Shown piece by piece: positions 1 through 6,319 of a stretch of 8,149 nt of DNA. The notes below the pieces were generated by a model. The model ran no database searches. It was not told the DNA's origin and worked only from the letters and a program-made list of their open reading frames with translations. Each line of letters starts with the position of its first letter. Within the stretch, counting starts at the first letter, position 1. The translations under genes were made by a program, and so were the position numbers. The DNA comes from CAYMCQ01 sp964389025 (GTDB lineage Bacteria; Verrucomicrobiota; Verrucomicrobiia; Limisphaerales; CAYMCQ01): contig CAYMCQ010000120.1 in assembly GCA_964389025.1 (NCBI GenBank), positions 1-8,149 on the forward strand. Reading direction: 5' to 3'.

Positions 1-31
1 CGAGGTAGGACATAGGCGGGGCTACCAACTC

Positions 32-66
32 AAATTTGCGTTATCTACATACTCCCGCGCAAATTT
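32..66. repeat. 9-bp inverted repeat upstream of the radical SAM gene
   Basis: AAATTTGCG at 32-40 is matched by its exact reverse complement CGCAAATTT at 58-66, with 17 bases between. The right arm is followed by CCCC rather than a T-run, so it does not look like a terminator. It lies just ahead of both possible starts of the radical SAM gene and could be an operator or an mRNA leader hairpin. Its role is inference only, and chance is possible because the arms are short. Confidence 0.4.
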
Positions 67-129
67 CCCCATGGACTGCAAATGTCCATTGCATCCTGCC
101 ACACTCAGCGCGAAAGTTTGAATCGAGTC

Positions 130-1194
130 ATGCAACCGGCAAAACAAAGTTCAATTCCACATCGGGGCGCGGCGAGCAATCCAACGAATCGCTTCGAGAA
201 AATCTCCTTCGAGAAAGACATAGACTGGAATCCCGAGGAAGACCCGCTGCCGCGCACGACGTTTCTGCGCGACCACACCCAGACCATCATCAGCTACAAC
301 GACAGCCCCGACGTTGGCTTCGAGACCAGCATCAACCCCTATCGTGGCTGCGAGCACGGCTGCATTTATTGCTATGCACGGCCCTTCCACGAGTATCTCG
401 GCTTTTCCTCCGGGCTGGATTTCGAAACTAAAATCATGGTCAAGGAAAACGCGCCCGAACTGCTGCGCAAAGAACTTTCTTCTCCGAAATGGAAACCGAA
501 ATGTATCGCCATGAGCGGCGTGACGGATTGCTACCAGCCCGTCGAAAGAAAATTGAAACTCACGCGGCGCTGTCTCGAAGTGCTCGCCGAATTCCGAAAC
601 CCCGTTGGCATCGTCACAAAAAATTTTCTCGTCACGCGCGACATTGACGTGCTGGGCGAACTCGCGCGACATCACGCCGCTGTCGTTTTCATTTCCGTCA
701 GCACGCTCGACACTGAGCTGCGCAACGTCATGGAACCGCGCACCTCGCCGCCCGCCGCCCGGCTTGCGGCGATAAAAAAACTCAGCGACGCGGGAATCCA
801 GACCGGTTTTCTCATCGCCCCGGTGATTCCCGGACTCACCGACCATGAGATTCCGGCGATTGTCGCCGCCGCGACGGACGCCGGCGCGAAATTTGGCGGG
901 CACGTCACGCTGCGATTGCCTCACGCCGTCGCGCCAATGTTCGAGGATTGGCTGGCGCGGCATTTTCCCGACCGCAAAGACAAAGTGCTCAACCGCATCC
1001 GCACCCTTCGCGGTGGAAAACTTTACGACAGCCAGTTTGGCAAACGCATGAGCGGCGAAGGGATTTTCGCGGAGCAGATTGAAAAGATTTTCGACGTGGC
1101 CGCGCGCAAAGCAGGAATCGCAAATCAAAGGCCAAAGCTTTCGACGGCGGCGTTTCGGAGAGTGGATGGGAAACAACTGTCGCTGTTCGCGTAA
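130..1194 (+). CDS. PA0069/Rv2578c family radical SAM protein
   Basis: This is a radical SAM enzyme, expected in the cytoplasm, that would bind a [4Fe-4S] cluster and cleave S-adenosylmethionine. The cluster motif CxxxCxxC is seen as GCEHGCIYCYA; with the start used here its cysteines are residues 74, 78 and 81. The N-terminal stretch RGAASNPTNRFE just after the start is typical of the PA0069/Rv2578c family, a relative of spore photoproduct lyase (SplB) whose substrate is unknown. Downstream blocks such as MSGVTDCYQPVE, VGIVTKN and APVIPGLTD fit the radical SAM barrel. The protein is about 354 residues, a normal family length. An in-frame ATG at 82 would add 16 residues; I prefer 130 because family members usually begin shortly before the RGA block. 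A weak GGA before position 82 keeps the longer form possible. It is a single gene, convergent with the next one. The family call is firm; the reaction is not known. Confidence 0.94.
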   Translation: MQPAKQSSIPHRGAASNPTNRFEKISFEKDIDWNPEEDPLPRTTFLRDHTQTIISYNDSPDVGFETSINPYRGCEHGCIYCYARPFHEYLGFSSGLDFETKIMVKENAPELLRKELSSPKWKPKCIAMSGVTDCYQPVERKLKLTRRCLEVLAEFRNPVGIVTKNFLVTRDIDVLGELARHHAAVVFISVSTLDTELRNVMEPRTSPPAARLAAIKKLSDAGIQTGFLIAPVIPGLTDHEIPAIVAAATDAGAKFGGHVTLRLPHAVAPMFEDWLARHFPDRKDKVLNRIRTLRGGKLYDSQFGKRMSGEGIFAEQIEKIFDVAARKAGIANQRPKLSTAAFRRVDGKQLSLFA

Positions 1195-1208
1195 CTTTTT
1201 CTCCGACG

Positions 1209-1709
1209 TTAATACACCTCGAATATCGAATTCGTGATTTTCTTGATTACGCCTTTAACTGTGTTTCCGCCGAAGTCCAACTTTGGAGTAAAATCATTTG
1301 GTGTCGGGCTGCACACTACCCAAATTCCATAATACGGAATACCTCGTCCGCCTGTTGACCACGCACCATAAAATTTGATGCGTGCGATTACTCGACCGTC
1401 AGGATCGGCATAAACTCTGACTTCCAGCGGCCGTAATTTCGCCAATGTAGGCGGGAGGTTGGTTTCGGCGTCTACTCCCTTCCGCCAACGAATAAAATTC
1501 GTTGTAACGCCAGAGAATGAAGTCCCACATTCTTTCCGCAAGACACTCCAACCTCCCGCTTGCTGAACTCGCTCAGAAATCATTTTGCGTTGTTTTAGAC
1601 GCTGAATTGTCCAAGGTGTCCCGACCGAGGGATACAAGAATGCGACGATAACTACTATCCCGCATGTTACCGCGAGCCAATTAAAAGCTGCTCTGCATTT
1701 CGAATTCAC
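1209..1709 (-). CDS. Hypothetical membrane-anchored protein
   Basis: I do not recognise this 166-residue protein. It starts with GTG, and an in-frame TAA lies only four codons upstream (1722-1724), so it cannot be extended much. Residues 11-26 (WLAVTCGIVVIVAFLY) form one hydrophobic segment after a basic N-terminus, which suggests a signal anchor with the remaining roughly 140 residues outside the membrane. The soluble part has a basic helix-like region (residues 35-50) and a beta-rich stretch including VRVYADPDGRVIARIKFYG and PYYGIWVVCSP, but no catalytic motif I can name. No Shine-Dalgarno sequence is evident. The gene is clearly AT-richer than the flanking radical SAM and transporter genes, consistent with an accessory or acquired gene. 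It is probably a lineage-specific lipid-facing or periplasmic protein; I assign no function. Confidence 0.6.
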   Translation of the reverse strand: MNSKCRAAFNWLAVTCGIVVIVAFLYPSVGTPWTIQRLKQRKMISERVQQAGGWSVLRKECGTSFSGVTTNFIRWRKGVDAETNLPPTLAKLRPLEVRVYADPDGRVIARIKFYGAWSTGGRGIPYYGIWVVCSPTPNDFTPKLDFGGNTVKGVIKKITNSIFEVY

Positions 1710-1893
1710 AGGAGTGCCACGTTAGCACTTTAGGTAAAACTTTTCATGTAGATTCTTTAGCGCGATTCAGAAGTTTAAAGGGGTGGTCTTGCCCCGAAAA
1801 AATGGGCTACTGAGGAACGACAGTCCGCAAAATTTTTAGATTGTTATTTTCTCAGAAAGGTTTGATACGCTTGCCGCGAATCAAACCGACGGA

Positions 1894-3132
1894 ATGCGCA
1901 AACAACTTTCACCCGGCTGGCTGCTGGCGATCCTCACCGGGCTGAATCTTCTCAATTACCTCGACCGCTACGTGCTCTCGGCGGTGTTACCGCCGTTGCA
2001 AACGGAGTTGCGGCTAAATGATGACCAGGCTGGCACCATCGGAACAGCATTCATGATCGGTTACTTCGCAACGTCACCGTTCTTCGGTTACCTCGGAGAC
2101 CGGCTTCAGCGCAAGTGGCTCATCGCACTGGGAATTTTTGTTTGGAGTCTTGGGACTGTGATGACTGGATTTGCTGGAGGTTTCGCGACGCTGCTTTGGT
2201 ATCGCGTGCTGGTTGGCTTGGGTGAAGCCAGTTACGCAACGATCAGCCCAAGCTTGATTTCGGACAACTTCCCTCCGGCGCGCCGCAATAATGCGCTGAC
2301 TATTTTTTACGTCGCGATTCCGGTCGGCGCAGCCTTGGGAAATATCGTCGGCGGACACATCGCCGCTCATTACTCATGGCGTCACGCGTTTATTTGGGCT
2401 GGTGCGCCGGGATTGTTGCTCGCGCTGGTGATGTTGCCGTTCAGCGAATCACAACGCGGTTTGGCAGAAGGAAGATCGAGCGAATATGCGGCAAAACCGG
2501 CAATGAAAGACCTTTTCAGACTTTTCAAGATGTGCAACTACATGCTGGTGGTGCTCGGTTATACGGCATACACGTTTGCGATGGGCGGGTTTGCACTGTG
2601 GGGGCCGACTTTTCTGCATCGAGTGCATGGCGTGCCGATTGATCGTGCCGGGACATTTTTTGGCGCAGTGCTCGTTGTGGCCGGACTGTTGGGGACGTTG
2701 ATTGGGGGTTTTGCGGCGACAAGGTGGCAGCGCAAAAATCCAGCAGGATACGCGTTGACGCTTGGACTTTCGACTCTGGTCGCTGTGCCGGTCGGCGTGC
2801 TGGCGTTTGTCGTCCCGCAGTCAAACATCGCGATGGTTTTTTTGGCTGCGGCGATGTTCTTCCTGTTTCTTTCCACGGGCCCGGTCAACACGCTGATTCT
2901 CGAAACGGTGCCGGTTAACCTGCGCTCCAGCGCGATGGCCATTTCGATTTTCATGATCCACCTCTTCGGCGATGTTTGGTCGCCGAAAATTGTCGGACGT
3001 TTGTCGGATCATTGGCAGAGCTTGCAGAAGGCGCTGTTGATTTTGCCCGGGGCATTGTTGATAGGCGCGATTTTGTGGCTGGTGCTCGCGGCCAAAATGC
3101 GAAGCAACTCAAAGCTGCAAAGCGCCTGGTGA
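1894..3132 (+). CDS. MFS transporter, Spinster-like
   Basis: This is a 412-residue integral membrane transporter of the major facilitator superfamily, with the hydrophobic pattern expected for 12 helices. The first helix contains NYLDRYVLSAVLPP (residues 21-34), characteristic of Spinster-type members. The MFS motif A between helices 2 and 3 appears as GYLGDRLQRK (65-74). The helix 4 block RVLVGLGEASYATISPSLISD (104-124) and the late HLFGDVWSPKIVGRLSD block also match Spinster-like proteins. Bacterial members of this group are proton-coupled or lipid/organic-anion type carriers whose substrates are rarely known, so the substrate here is open. The start is the first ATG; only a weak GGA lies immediately before it, and AGAAAGG about 33 bases upstream is too far to serve as a ribosome site. 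The gene is a single transcription unit, convergent with the phosphoesterase gene with only 20 bases between their stop codons. Confidence 0.93.
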   Translation: MRKQLSPGWLLAILTGLNLLNYLDRYVLSAVLPPLQTELRLNDDQAGTIGTAFMIGYFATSPFFGYLGDRLQRKWLIALGIFVWSLGTVMTGFAGGFATLLWYRVLVGLGEASYATISPSLISDNFPPARRNNALTIFYVAIPVGAALGNIVGGHIAAHYSWRHAFIWAGAPGLLLALVMLPFSESQRGLAEGRSSEYAAKPAMKDLFRLFKMCNYMLVVLGYTAYTFAMGGFALWGPTFLHRVHGVPIDRAGTFFGAVLVVAGLLGTLIGGFAATRWQRKNPAGYALTLGLSTLVAVPVGVLAFVVPQSNIAMVFLAAAMFFLFLSTGPVNTLILETVPVNLRSSAMAISIFMIHLFGDVWSPKIVGRLSDHWQSLQKALLILPGALLIGAILWLVLAAKMRSNSKLQSAW

Positions 3133-3152
3133 ACTTGATCTGGTTGCGGCTC

Positions 3153-3617
3153 CTACAAAGGCACGAACTCCGGGCGGATTTCGTTTTCGTCGCAGTGAAG
3201 AATCGCGACGCTGCGCGGCAAACCGAATCGCTGGTTGCCCGCGTATCCGGGATTGAAAAACAACGCGCGGCCAATCACCTGATTGAACGGCCTATGCGTG
3301 TGGCCGAAAATAACGACATCTGGATTGTCGCGGATGAGCCGTTGCTTCACTGCGTCCGATGGCGCGCGCGGGTCAACGATGTGGTGAATGAGAAACTTTT
3401 TTTCCGCGAGTATCACGAGTTCGGTCTGCTTGAGATGGATTCGGTGATCGTCGGTGTTGCCAAGAACAGCGGTGACGGGGGCGATTTGTTCAAGCTCAAG
3501 AATGACCCACGGCAAACCAATGTCGCCGCCGTGCAGAATATGGTCAACGTCCTCGAAAAGTTTTGGGATTTTCGGATCGAGGAAATTGTGAGTGTCCGAG
3601 ATGACGCCGAGTTTCAT
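3153..3617 (-). CDS. YfcE/MJ0936-type metallophosphoesterase
   Basis: This is a 154-residue cytoplasmic phosphodiesterase or phosphatase of the calcineurin-like fold, small YfcE/MJ0936 class, which binds two divalent metals (often Mn or Ni) and acts on phosphodiesters of undefined natural identity. The metal-binding signature is complete: SDTH (D8, H10), HGGD (D32), GNTDD (N54), H79 in LIHH, and GHTH (H106, H108). The C-terminal FNPGYAGNQRFG block also fits. One oddity is that the usual HGH segment reads HIV, keeping the first His but losing the following Gly-His. The ATG start is directly before the first beta strand, as in the family, without a visible Shine-Dalgarno sequence. It follows the DUF6580-type gene on the same strand after 33 bases and is probably cotranscribed with it. 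The fold and metal sites are well supported; the substrate is not known. Confidence 0.92.
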   Translation of the reverse strand: MKLGVISDTHNFLDPKIPKLFEDVDHILHGGDIGLPWVILELEQIAPVTAVLGNTDDHRIHLKQTELVILAEKKFLIHHIVDPRAPSDAVKQRLIRDNPDVVIFGHTHRPFNQVIGRALFFNPGYAGNQRFGLPRSVAILHCDENEIRPEFVPL

Positions 3618-3650
3618 TTGTGGCGGGCTTTGGGCGCGAGGCGATGGGCT

Positions 3651-4322
3651 TCAGGATTTTGCCTCGGCAGGCTGTTCACTGGATCCGGGTTCAGCTTCCG
3701 GTTTTTCCTCGGGTGCGCCAGCGACTTTTTCCTGCGGCGATTCGGCGGTGAGTTTCATCGCGCCGACAAGCAGGCCGGTAAACAGGCCGCCGCTCAGAAG
3801 GGTGTTGCGGAAAAATTCCCATGTCTGCGGCCAGCCTTTCGTGCCGGTGATCAAAGCCGTCAGCCAGCCCCAAAAATTCTTCGTGTATTCAGGGTTTTGA
3901 AACGGATTGAACAGCCACGAGGCGGTGTTGGTGATGAAGTAAAACAAAAGCGCGCCAAGAATTCCCCCGCCGAGCAGCGACAGAAATGACGAACGCGGTT
4001 TGAATTGGCGACCAAGCAAAATCATCAGGGCGTAGGCGGCGTAATTGACCAGTTGATATTTCAGGACGCCAAAACTCCAAACGTCCCAGCCGAGGCAAAG
4101 CGAGTAGTAAAAATTGAGGCCGATGTCGGTGATGAGCAATGTGGCGAGCGGAAACCACCACGCCATCGCGCCGGTGAAAAAGACTCCGGCGCAAAAAACG
4201 AATGCGTAAGCCGCGCTAAAGTTGACCCACGTTTCCGGGATGACCCCGGGAACGCGCGAAAAAGCAAACAGAACCACAAACGCGAACGGCATCCAGCGAT
4301 TTATTTTTTCCTTCACCGGCAA
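3651..4322 (-). CDS. DUF6580-type membrane protein
   Basis: This is a 223-residue polytopic inner-membrane protein with about five or six hydrophobic segments (roughly residues 11-25, 36-54, 56-72, 85-102, 114-132 and 173-192). Conserved-looking blocks are SRVPG (22-26), NFSAAYAFVFCAG (34-46), WWFPLATLLITDIGLNFYY (55-73), a TNTASWL stretch, and FFRNTLLSGGL near the last helix; these match my recollection of DUF6580, an uncharacterised family. An unusual feature is the last 30 residues, an acidic Pro/Ala/Glu-rich tail after the final helix that looks disordered. The longest frame starts with TTG at 4322. GTG at 4316 and ATG at 4292 are alternatives, and no convincing Shine-Dalgarno sequence decides between them. 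It lies 33 bases upstream of the phosphoesterase gene, suggesting an operon. The family assignment comes from memory of the sequence pattern. A role in small-molecule uptake is conceivable but unsupported. Confidence 0.82.
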   Translation of the reverse strand: MPVKEKINRWMPFAFVVLFAFSRVPGVIPETWVNFSAAYAFVFCAGVFFTGAMAWWFPLATLLITDIGLNFYYSLCLGWDVWSFGVLKYQLVNYAAYALMILLGRQFKPRSSFLSLLGGGILGALLFYFITNTASWLFNPFQNPEYTKNFWGWLTALITGTKGWPQTWEFFRNTLLSGGLFTGLLVGAMKLTAESPQEKVAGAPEEKPEAEPGSSEQPAEAKS

Positions 4323-4370
4323 AAATCATACGCCGTGAGGCTGGGTTGGCAACTGGTCAGTGGGCGCAGT

Positions 4371-4414
4371 CCAATTAAAACAAAAAGCGGCCGGTTCTTG
4401 CGAAACCAGCCGCT
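4371..4414 (-). terminator. Rho-independent terminator of the cysteine-rich gene
   Basis: Read on the minus strand, AGCGGC-T-GGTT pairs with AACC-G-GCCGCT (4409-4414 and 4404-4407 with 4393-4396 and 4386-4391) around a 7-base loop and one internal mismatch. The stem runs straight into TTTTT-G-TTTT at 4386-4377. It begins 22 bases after the stop codon of the cysteine-rich gene and ends before the DUF6580-type gene, so it should separate those two transcription units. Confidence 0.85.
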
Positions 4415-4435
4415 GAGACAGTATTTAAGAAAGCG

Positions 4436-4753
4436 CTATTTCTTTTCGTCCTTCTTGGCTTCTTTCTTATTGCATTTTTCGCAGACTTTACCGTCTTTCT
4501 TGGCTGCAACGCAACAGGGGTGACTGCAATCTTTGCCTTTGGCAATCGCCTTGTCGCAACAATTGTCTTTGTCGGTTTGGCACTTCTCGCACAACTTGCC
4601 ATCCTTGTGCGCCGCTACGCAGCAGGGATGATTGCAATCCTTGCCTTTGGCTTTGGCCTTAACGCAACAGCTTTCCCCCGCCATCACACCACTTGTGCTT
4701 AACAAAAATGCAGCCGCACAAGCCATGACCGTCAATGTTTTGATGAATTTCAT
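4436..4753 (-). CDS. Small secreted cysteine-rich protein with two tandem repeats
   Basis: This is a 105-residue protein with a classical signal peptide: basic MKFIK, a hydrophobic core over residues 6-22, and a likely cleavage after VMA (residue 25). The mature part is two copies of a 36-residue unit starting at C29 and C65, each with seven cysteines: a CC pair, then KGKDCxHPCCVAAxKDGKxCEKC. This gives 14 cysteines and several histidines in about 80 residues, followed by a Lys/Glu-rich tail. Such density suggests metal binding or several disulfides in the periplasm; that is inference, as I recognise no named family. The frame is open upstream to 4861, but the 36 residues before M37 look like non-coding sequence, whereas the ATG at 4753 begins a perfect signal peptide. 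It is divergent from nuoB and shares a spacer with a CRP/FNR-like site. It ends at a strong terminator. Confidence 0.82.
   Translation of the reverse strand: MKFIKTLTVMACAAAFLLSTSGVMAGESCCVKAKAKGKDCNHPCCVAAHKDGKLCEKCQTDKDNCCDKAIAKGKDCSHPCCVAAKKDGKVCEKCNKKEAKKDEKK
4472..4669 (-). repeat. 108-bp tandem duplication inside the cysteine-rich gene
   Basis: Residues 29-58 and 65-94 of the cysteine-rich protein align without gaps at a 36-residue (108-bp) period. All seven cysteines, KGKDC, HPCCVAA, KDGK and CEKC are kept. The DNA copies also remain close, for example the TTGCCTTTGGC block at 4641-4651 and its counterpart at 4533-4543, so the duplication is either recent or under strong constraint. 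Confidence 0.85.
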
Positions 4754-4885
4754 ATCGGTAACAACGTTTGGTTTCTCTACTCGCCAAACTGACGGCCACA
4801 CAGCCGCCAGCCGCAACTTGGATTGCTCCCAATCTATCGCAGCCACCTTGCTTGTCCACAAGTTTTAGAACGGGTCGAACCCTAC

Positions 4886-4905
4886 TTTGTGAAATAAATC
4901 ACAAA
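4886..4905. promoter_or_regulatory. CRP/FNR-type operator palindrome
   Basis: TTTGTGA-AATAAA-TCACAAA is a perfect 7-bp dyad with a 6-bp spacer. It contains TGTGA-N6-TCACA, the core recognised by CRP-type members of the CRP/FNR superfamily. It lies in the divergent spacer, 65 bases before the nuoB start and 132 bases before the start of the cysteine-rich gene, so it could control either or both. The regulator itself is not in the window, and promoter boxes around it are not clear enough to call. Confidence 0.7.
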
Positions 4906-4970
4906 TTCAACTTGCCTCAATTTTCATCGCTGTTTACGCTGCTTTCGCGGCGCAAAACTTTTCCGGTCAC

Positions 4971-5483
4971 ATGCATAACAAGACTGAACTTGGCTACGAT
5001 TCCAAAATTGAAGGAGACATCGTCGTCACCCGGGTGGATGCTGCGATAAATTGGTTTCGCAAGAATTCCCTCTGGCCGATGCCGATGGGCCTCGCCTGTT
5101 GCGCCATCGAATTGATGGCCGCAGGCGCGAGCCGCTTCGACATTTCCCGCTTCGGTTCCGAGGTCATGCGATTTTCCCCGCGCCAATCCGACGTGATGAT
5201 TGTTGCCGGGACGGTGACTTACAAAATGGCGCTGGCGGTCAAACGCATCTACGACCAGATGCCCGAACCGAAATGGGTCATCGCCATGGGCGCGTGCGCG
5301 TCCACCGGCGGCATGTATCGCAGTTACGCAGTGTTGCAAGGCGTGGATAAAATTATTCCGGTGGACGTTTACGTCGCCGGTTGTCCGCCGAGGCCGGAAG
5401 CGCTGCTTGATGCGCTGATCAAATTGCAAGGCAAAGTCGCCAAAGAGCCGGTGCTTTCAGTTTGGAAAAAAGAGGCTGCATAA
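4971..5483 (+). CDS. nuoB: NADH-quinone oxidoreductase subunit B
   Basis: NuoB is the peripheral-arm subunit of respiratory complex I that holds Fe-S cluster N2, the last cluster before ubiquinone or menaquinone. The four ligands are present: the adjacent pair C43-C44 in GLACCAIELMA, C109 in MGACASTGG, and C138 in VAGCPPRPEALLDAL. The 170-residue length is normal. The family blocks SRFG, RFSPRQSDVMIVAGTVTYKMA and PEPKWVIAMGACA are intact, so the gene should be functional. It starts with ATG and no strong Shine-Dalgarno sequence. It appears to be first in its transcription unit, since the gene upstream points the other way. nuoA, which usually comes directly before nuoB, is absent here. About 160 bases containing a large inverted repeat separate it from nuoC, more than is usual inside a nuo operon. 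The assignment is secure. Confidence 0.98.
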   Translation: MHNKTELGYDSKIEGDIVVTRVDAAINWFRKNSLWPMPMGLACCAIELMAAGASRFDISRFGSEVMRFSPRQSDVMIVAGTVTYKMALAVKRIYDQMPEPKWVIAMGACASTGGMYRSYAVLQGVDKIIPVDVYVAGCPPRPEALLDALIKLQGKVAKEPVLSVWKKEAA

Positions 5484-5487
5484 TTTT

Positions 5488-5629
5488 AACCACGGATGAA
5501 CACGGATAAACACGGATTTTTTTGTTCTCGTAGCAGCCGAGGTAACGAGGCTCAAATCGAAAATCAGTCAGAGCCTCCTCACGTCGGCTGCTACACCTTA
5601 TCCGTGTCCATCCGTGTCCATCCGTGGTT
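5488..5629. repeat. Outer arms of a nested inverted repeat between nuoB and nuoC
   Basis: Arms 5488-5517 and 5600-5629 are reverse complements at 27 of 30 positions. Each arm is itself a 10-bp-period array of about three copies of a CACGGAT core, ending in a CCAC/GTGG edge. The element begins five bases after the nuoB stop and ends 15 bases before the likely nuoC start. Repeats with this core are, from memory, dispersed in intergenic regions of Verrucomicrobia and related genomes. It encodes no protein. In RNA it would fold into a long hairpin that could weaken or tune readthrough from nuoB to nuoC. Confidence 0.9.
5530..5594. repeat. Inner hairpin of the nested inverted repeat
   Basis: GTAGCAGCCGA at 5530-5540 opens a 24-base arm (5530-5553) that pairs at 21 of 24 positions with 5571-5594, leaving a 17-base loop. 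It sits inside the outer CACGGAT arms, separated from them by a T-rich stretch (5518-5529) on one side and five bases on the other. It differs in sequence from the outer arms, so it may be a second repeat family inserted into the first. Confidence 0.88.
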
Positions 5630-5644
5630 CAACTCTTTTGTCTC

Positions 5645-6316
5645 GTGACCGCACTCGAACTCGCCAACCAAATCACAATCAAATTCGCCGAACTGATTTC
5701 CAGTCCGGCTGAATTTCGCAGCGAAGTCACCATTCGTCTCGCTGACGCCGAGCGCATCGCCGAAATCTGCGCGTTCGCGAAGCAGGAACTTGGCTTCGAC
5801 TATCTCGTGGACATCACGAGCATTGATAATTACGGCGACGACCCGCGGTTCACGATTGTTTATCACCTTTACGGTTACGGCCATCGCTGTCATCTGCGGC
5901 TCAAGACCGATGTGAGCGAGGAAAAATCCGAACTGCCCACCATCACGAGCGTCTGGCGCACGGCGGATTGGCACGAGCGCGAGATTTACGACATGATGGG
6001 CATCCGTTTTCGCGGTCATCCCGACCTCCGCCGCATTTTGATGTGGGAAGGCTATCCGTATTTCCCGTTGCGAAAAGATTTCCCGCTCGCCGGCAAACCG
6101 AGCGAGATGCCCGATGTCGCTTTCACCAAACCAGCGCCACTCGAAGGCGGGCCGTTTGTGACGATTGCTGGCGGCGCGGACCGCATCGCTCGCGAACCGC
6201 GTGTGCGAATTCCTGAAACAGACGCCGTCGAAACCATCGGTCGTTTGGAGCGACGCAAAGATGTGAAAGAAGCTCACGGTGAAGCCTTCGGGCCTGGGCC
6301 GATCGAGAAAAAATAA
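5645..6316 (+). CDS. nuoC: NADH-quinone oxidoreductase subunit C
   Basis: NuoC is the 30-kDa peripheral-arm subunit of complex I; it has no cofactor and packs against NuoD and NuoB near the quinone site. The family signature is present as WHEREIYDMMGIRFRGHPDLRRIL (residues 109-132), followed by GYPYFPLRKDFPL. The earlier FDYLVDITSIDNYG and IVYHLYGYGHRCHLRLK blocks also fit. The GTG at 5645 gives 223 residues and begins with TALELANQI. The frame stays open back to a GTG at 5624, but that codon lies within the outer repeat arm and would add seven unlikely residues (VQLFCLV after Met), so I do not use it. The C-terminal part after the signature is long and includes PDVAFTKPAPLEGGPF, as in NuoC proteins built to meet NuoD. 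The next gene starts three bases after its stop, so translation is probably coupled. Confidence 0.96.
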   Translation: MTALELANQITIKFAELISSPAEFRSEVTIRLADAERIAEICAFAKQELGFDYLVDITSIDNYGDDPRFTIVYHLYGYGHRCHLRLKTDVSEEKSELPTITSVWRTADWHEREIYDMMGIRFRGHPDLRRILMWEGYPYFPLRKDFPLAGKPSEMPDVAFTKPAPLEGGPFVTIAGGADRIAREPRVRIPETDAVETIGRLERRKDVKEAHGEAFGPGPIEKK

Positions 6317-6319
6317 ATC

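Noticed and set aside
151..1176. 341-codon minus-strand open frame opposite the radical SAM gene
   Set aside because: It lies fully within a gene with clear radical SAM motifs, and the antisense translation has no family features.
1710..1893. Possible small RNA in the 184-bp spacer before the transporter (GGGG...CCCC hairpin near 1780-1797 and a GAGGAACGACAGTCC stretch)
   Set aside because: The hairpin has a 4-bp stem and no T-run. The second stretch only loosely resembles the RNase P RNA core, and the spacer is too short for that RNA. No promoter or terminator is clear.
2976..3989. 337-codon plus-strand open frame across the transporter end, phosphoesterase and DUF6580-type gene
   Set aside because: It is antisense to two genes with clear motifs and overlaps the end of a third. 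It is a composition artefact.
4754..4861. N-terminal extension of the cysteine-rich gene (36 codons)
   Set aside because: The internal ATG at 4753 begins a textbook signal peptide, which would be buried if translation began at 4861.
4912..4940. Promoter for nuoB (TTGCCT, 17 bases, TACGCT)
   Set aside because: Spacing is good but the boxes match consensus poorly, and the sigma preference of this organism is unknown.
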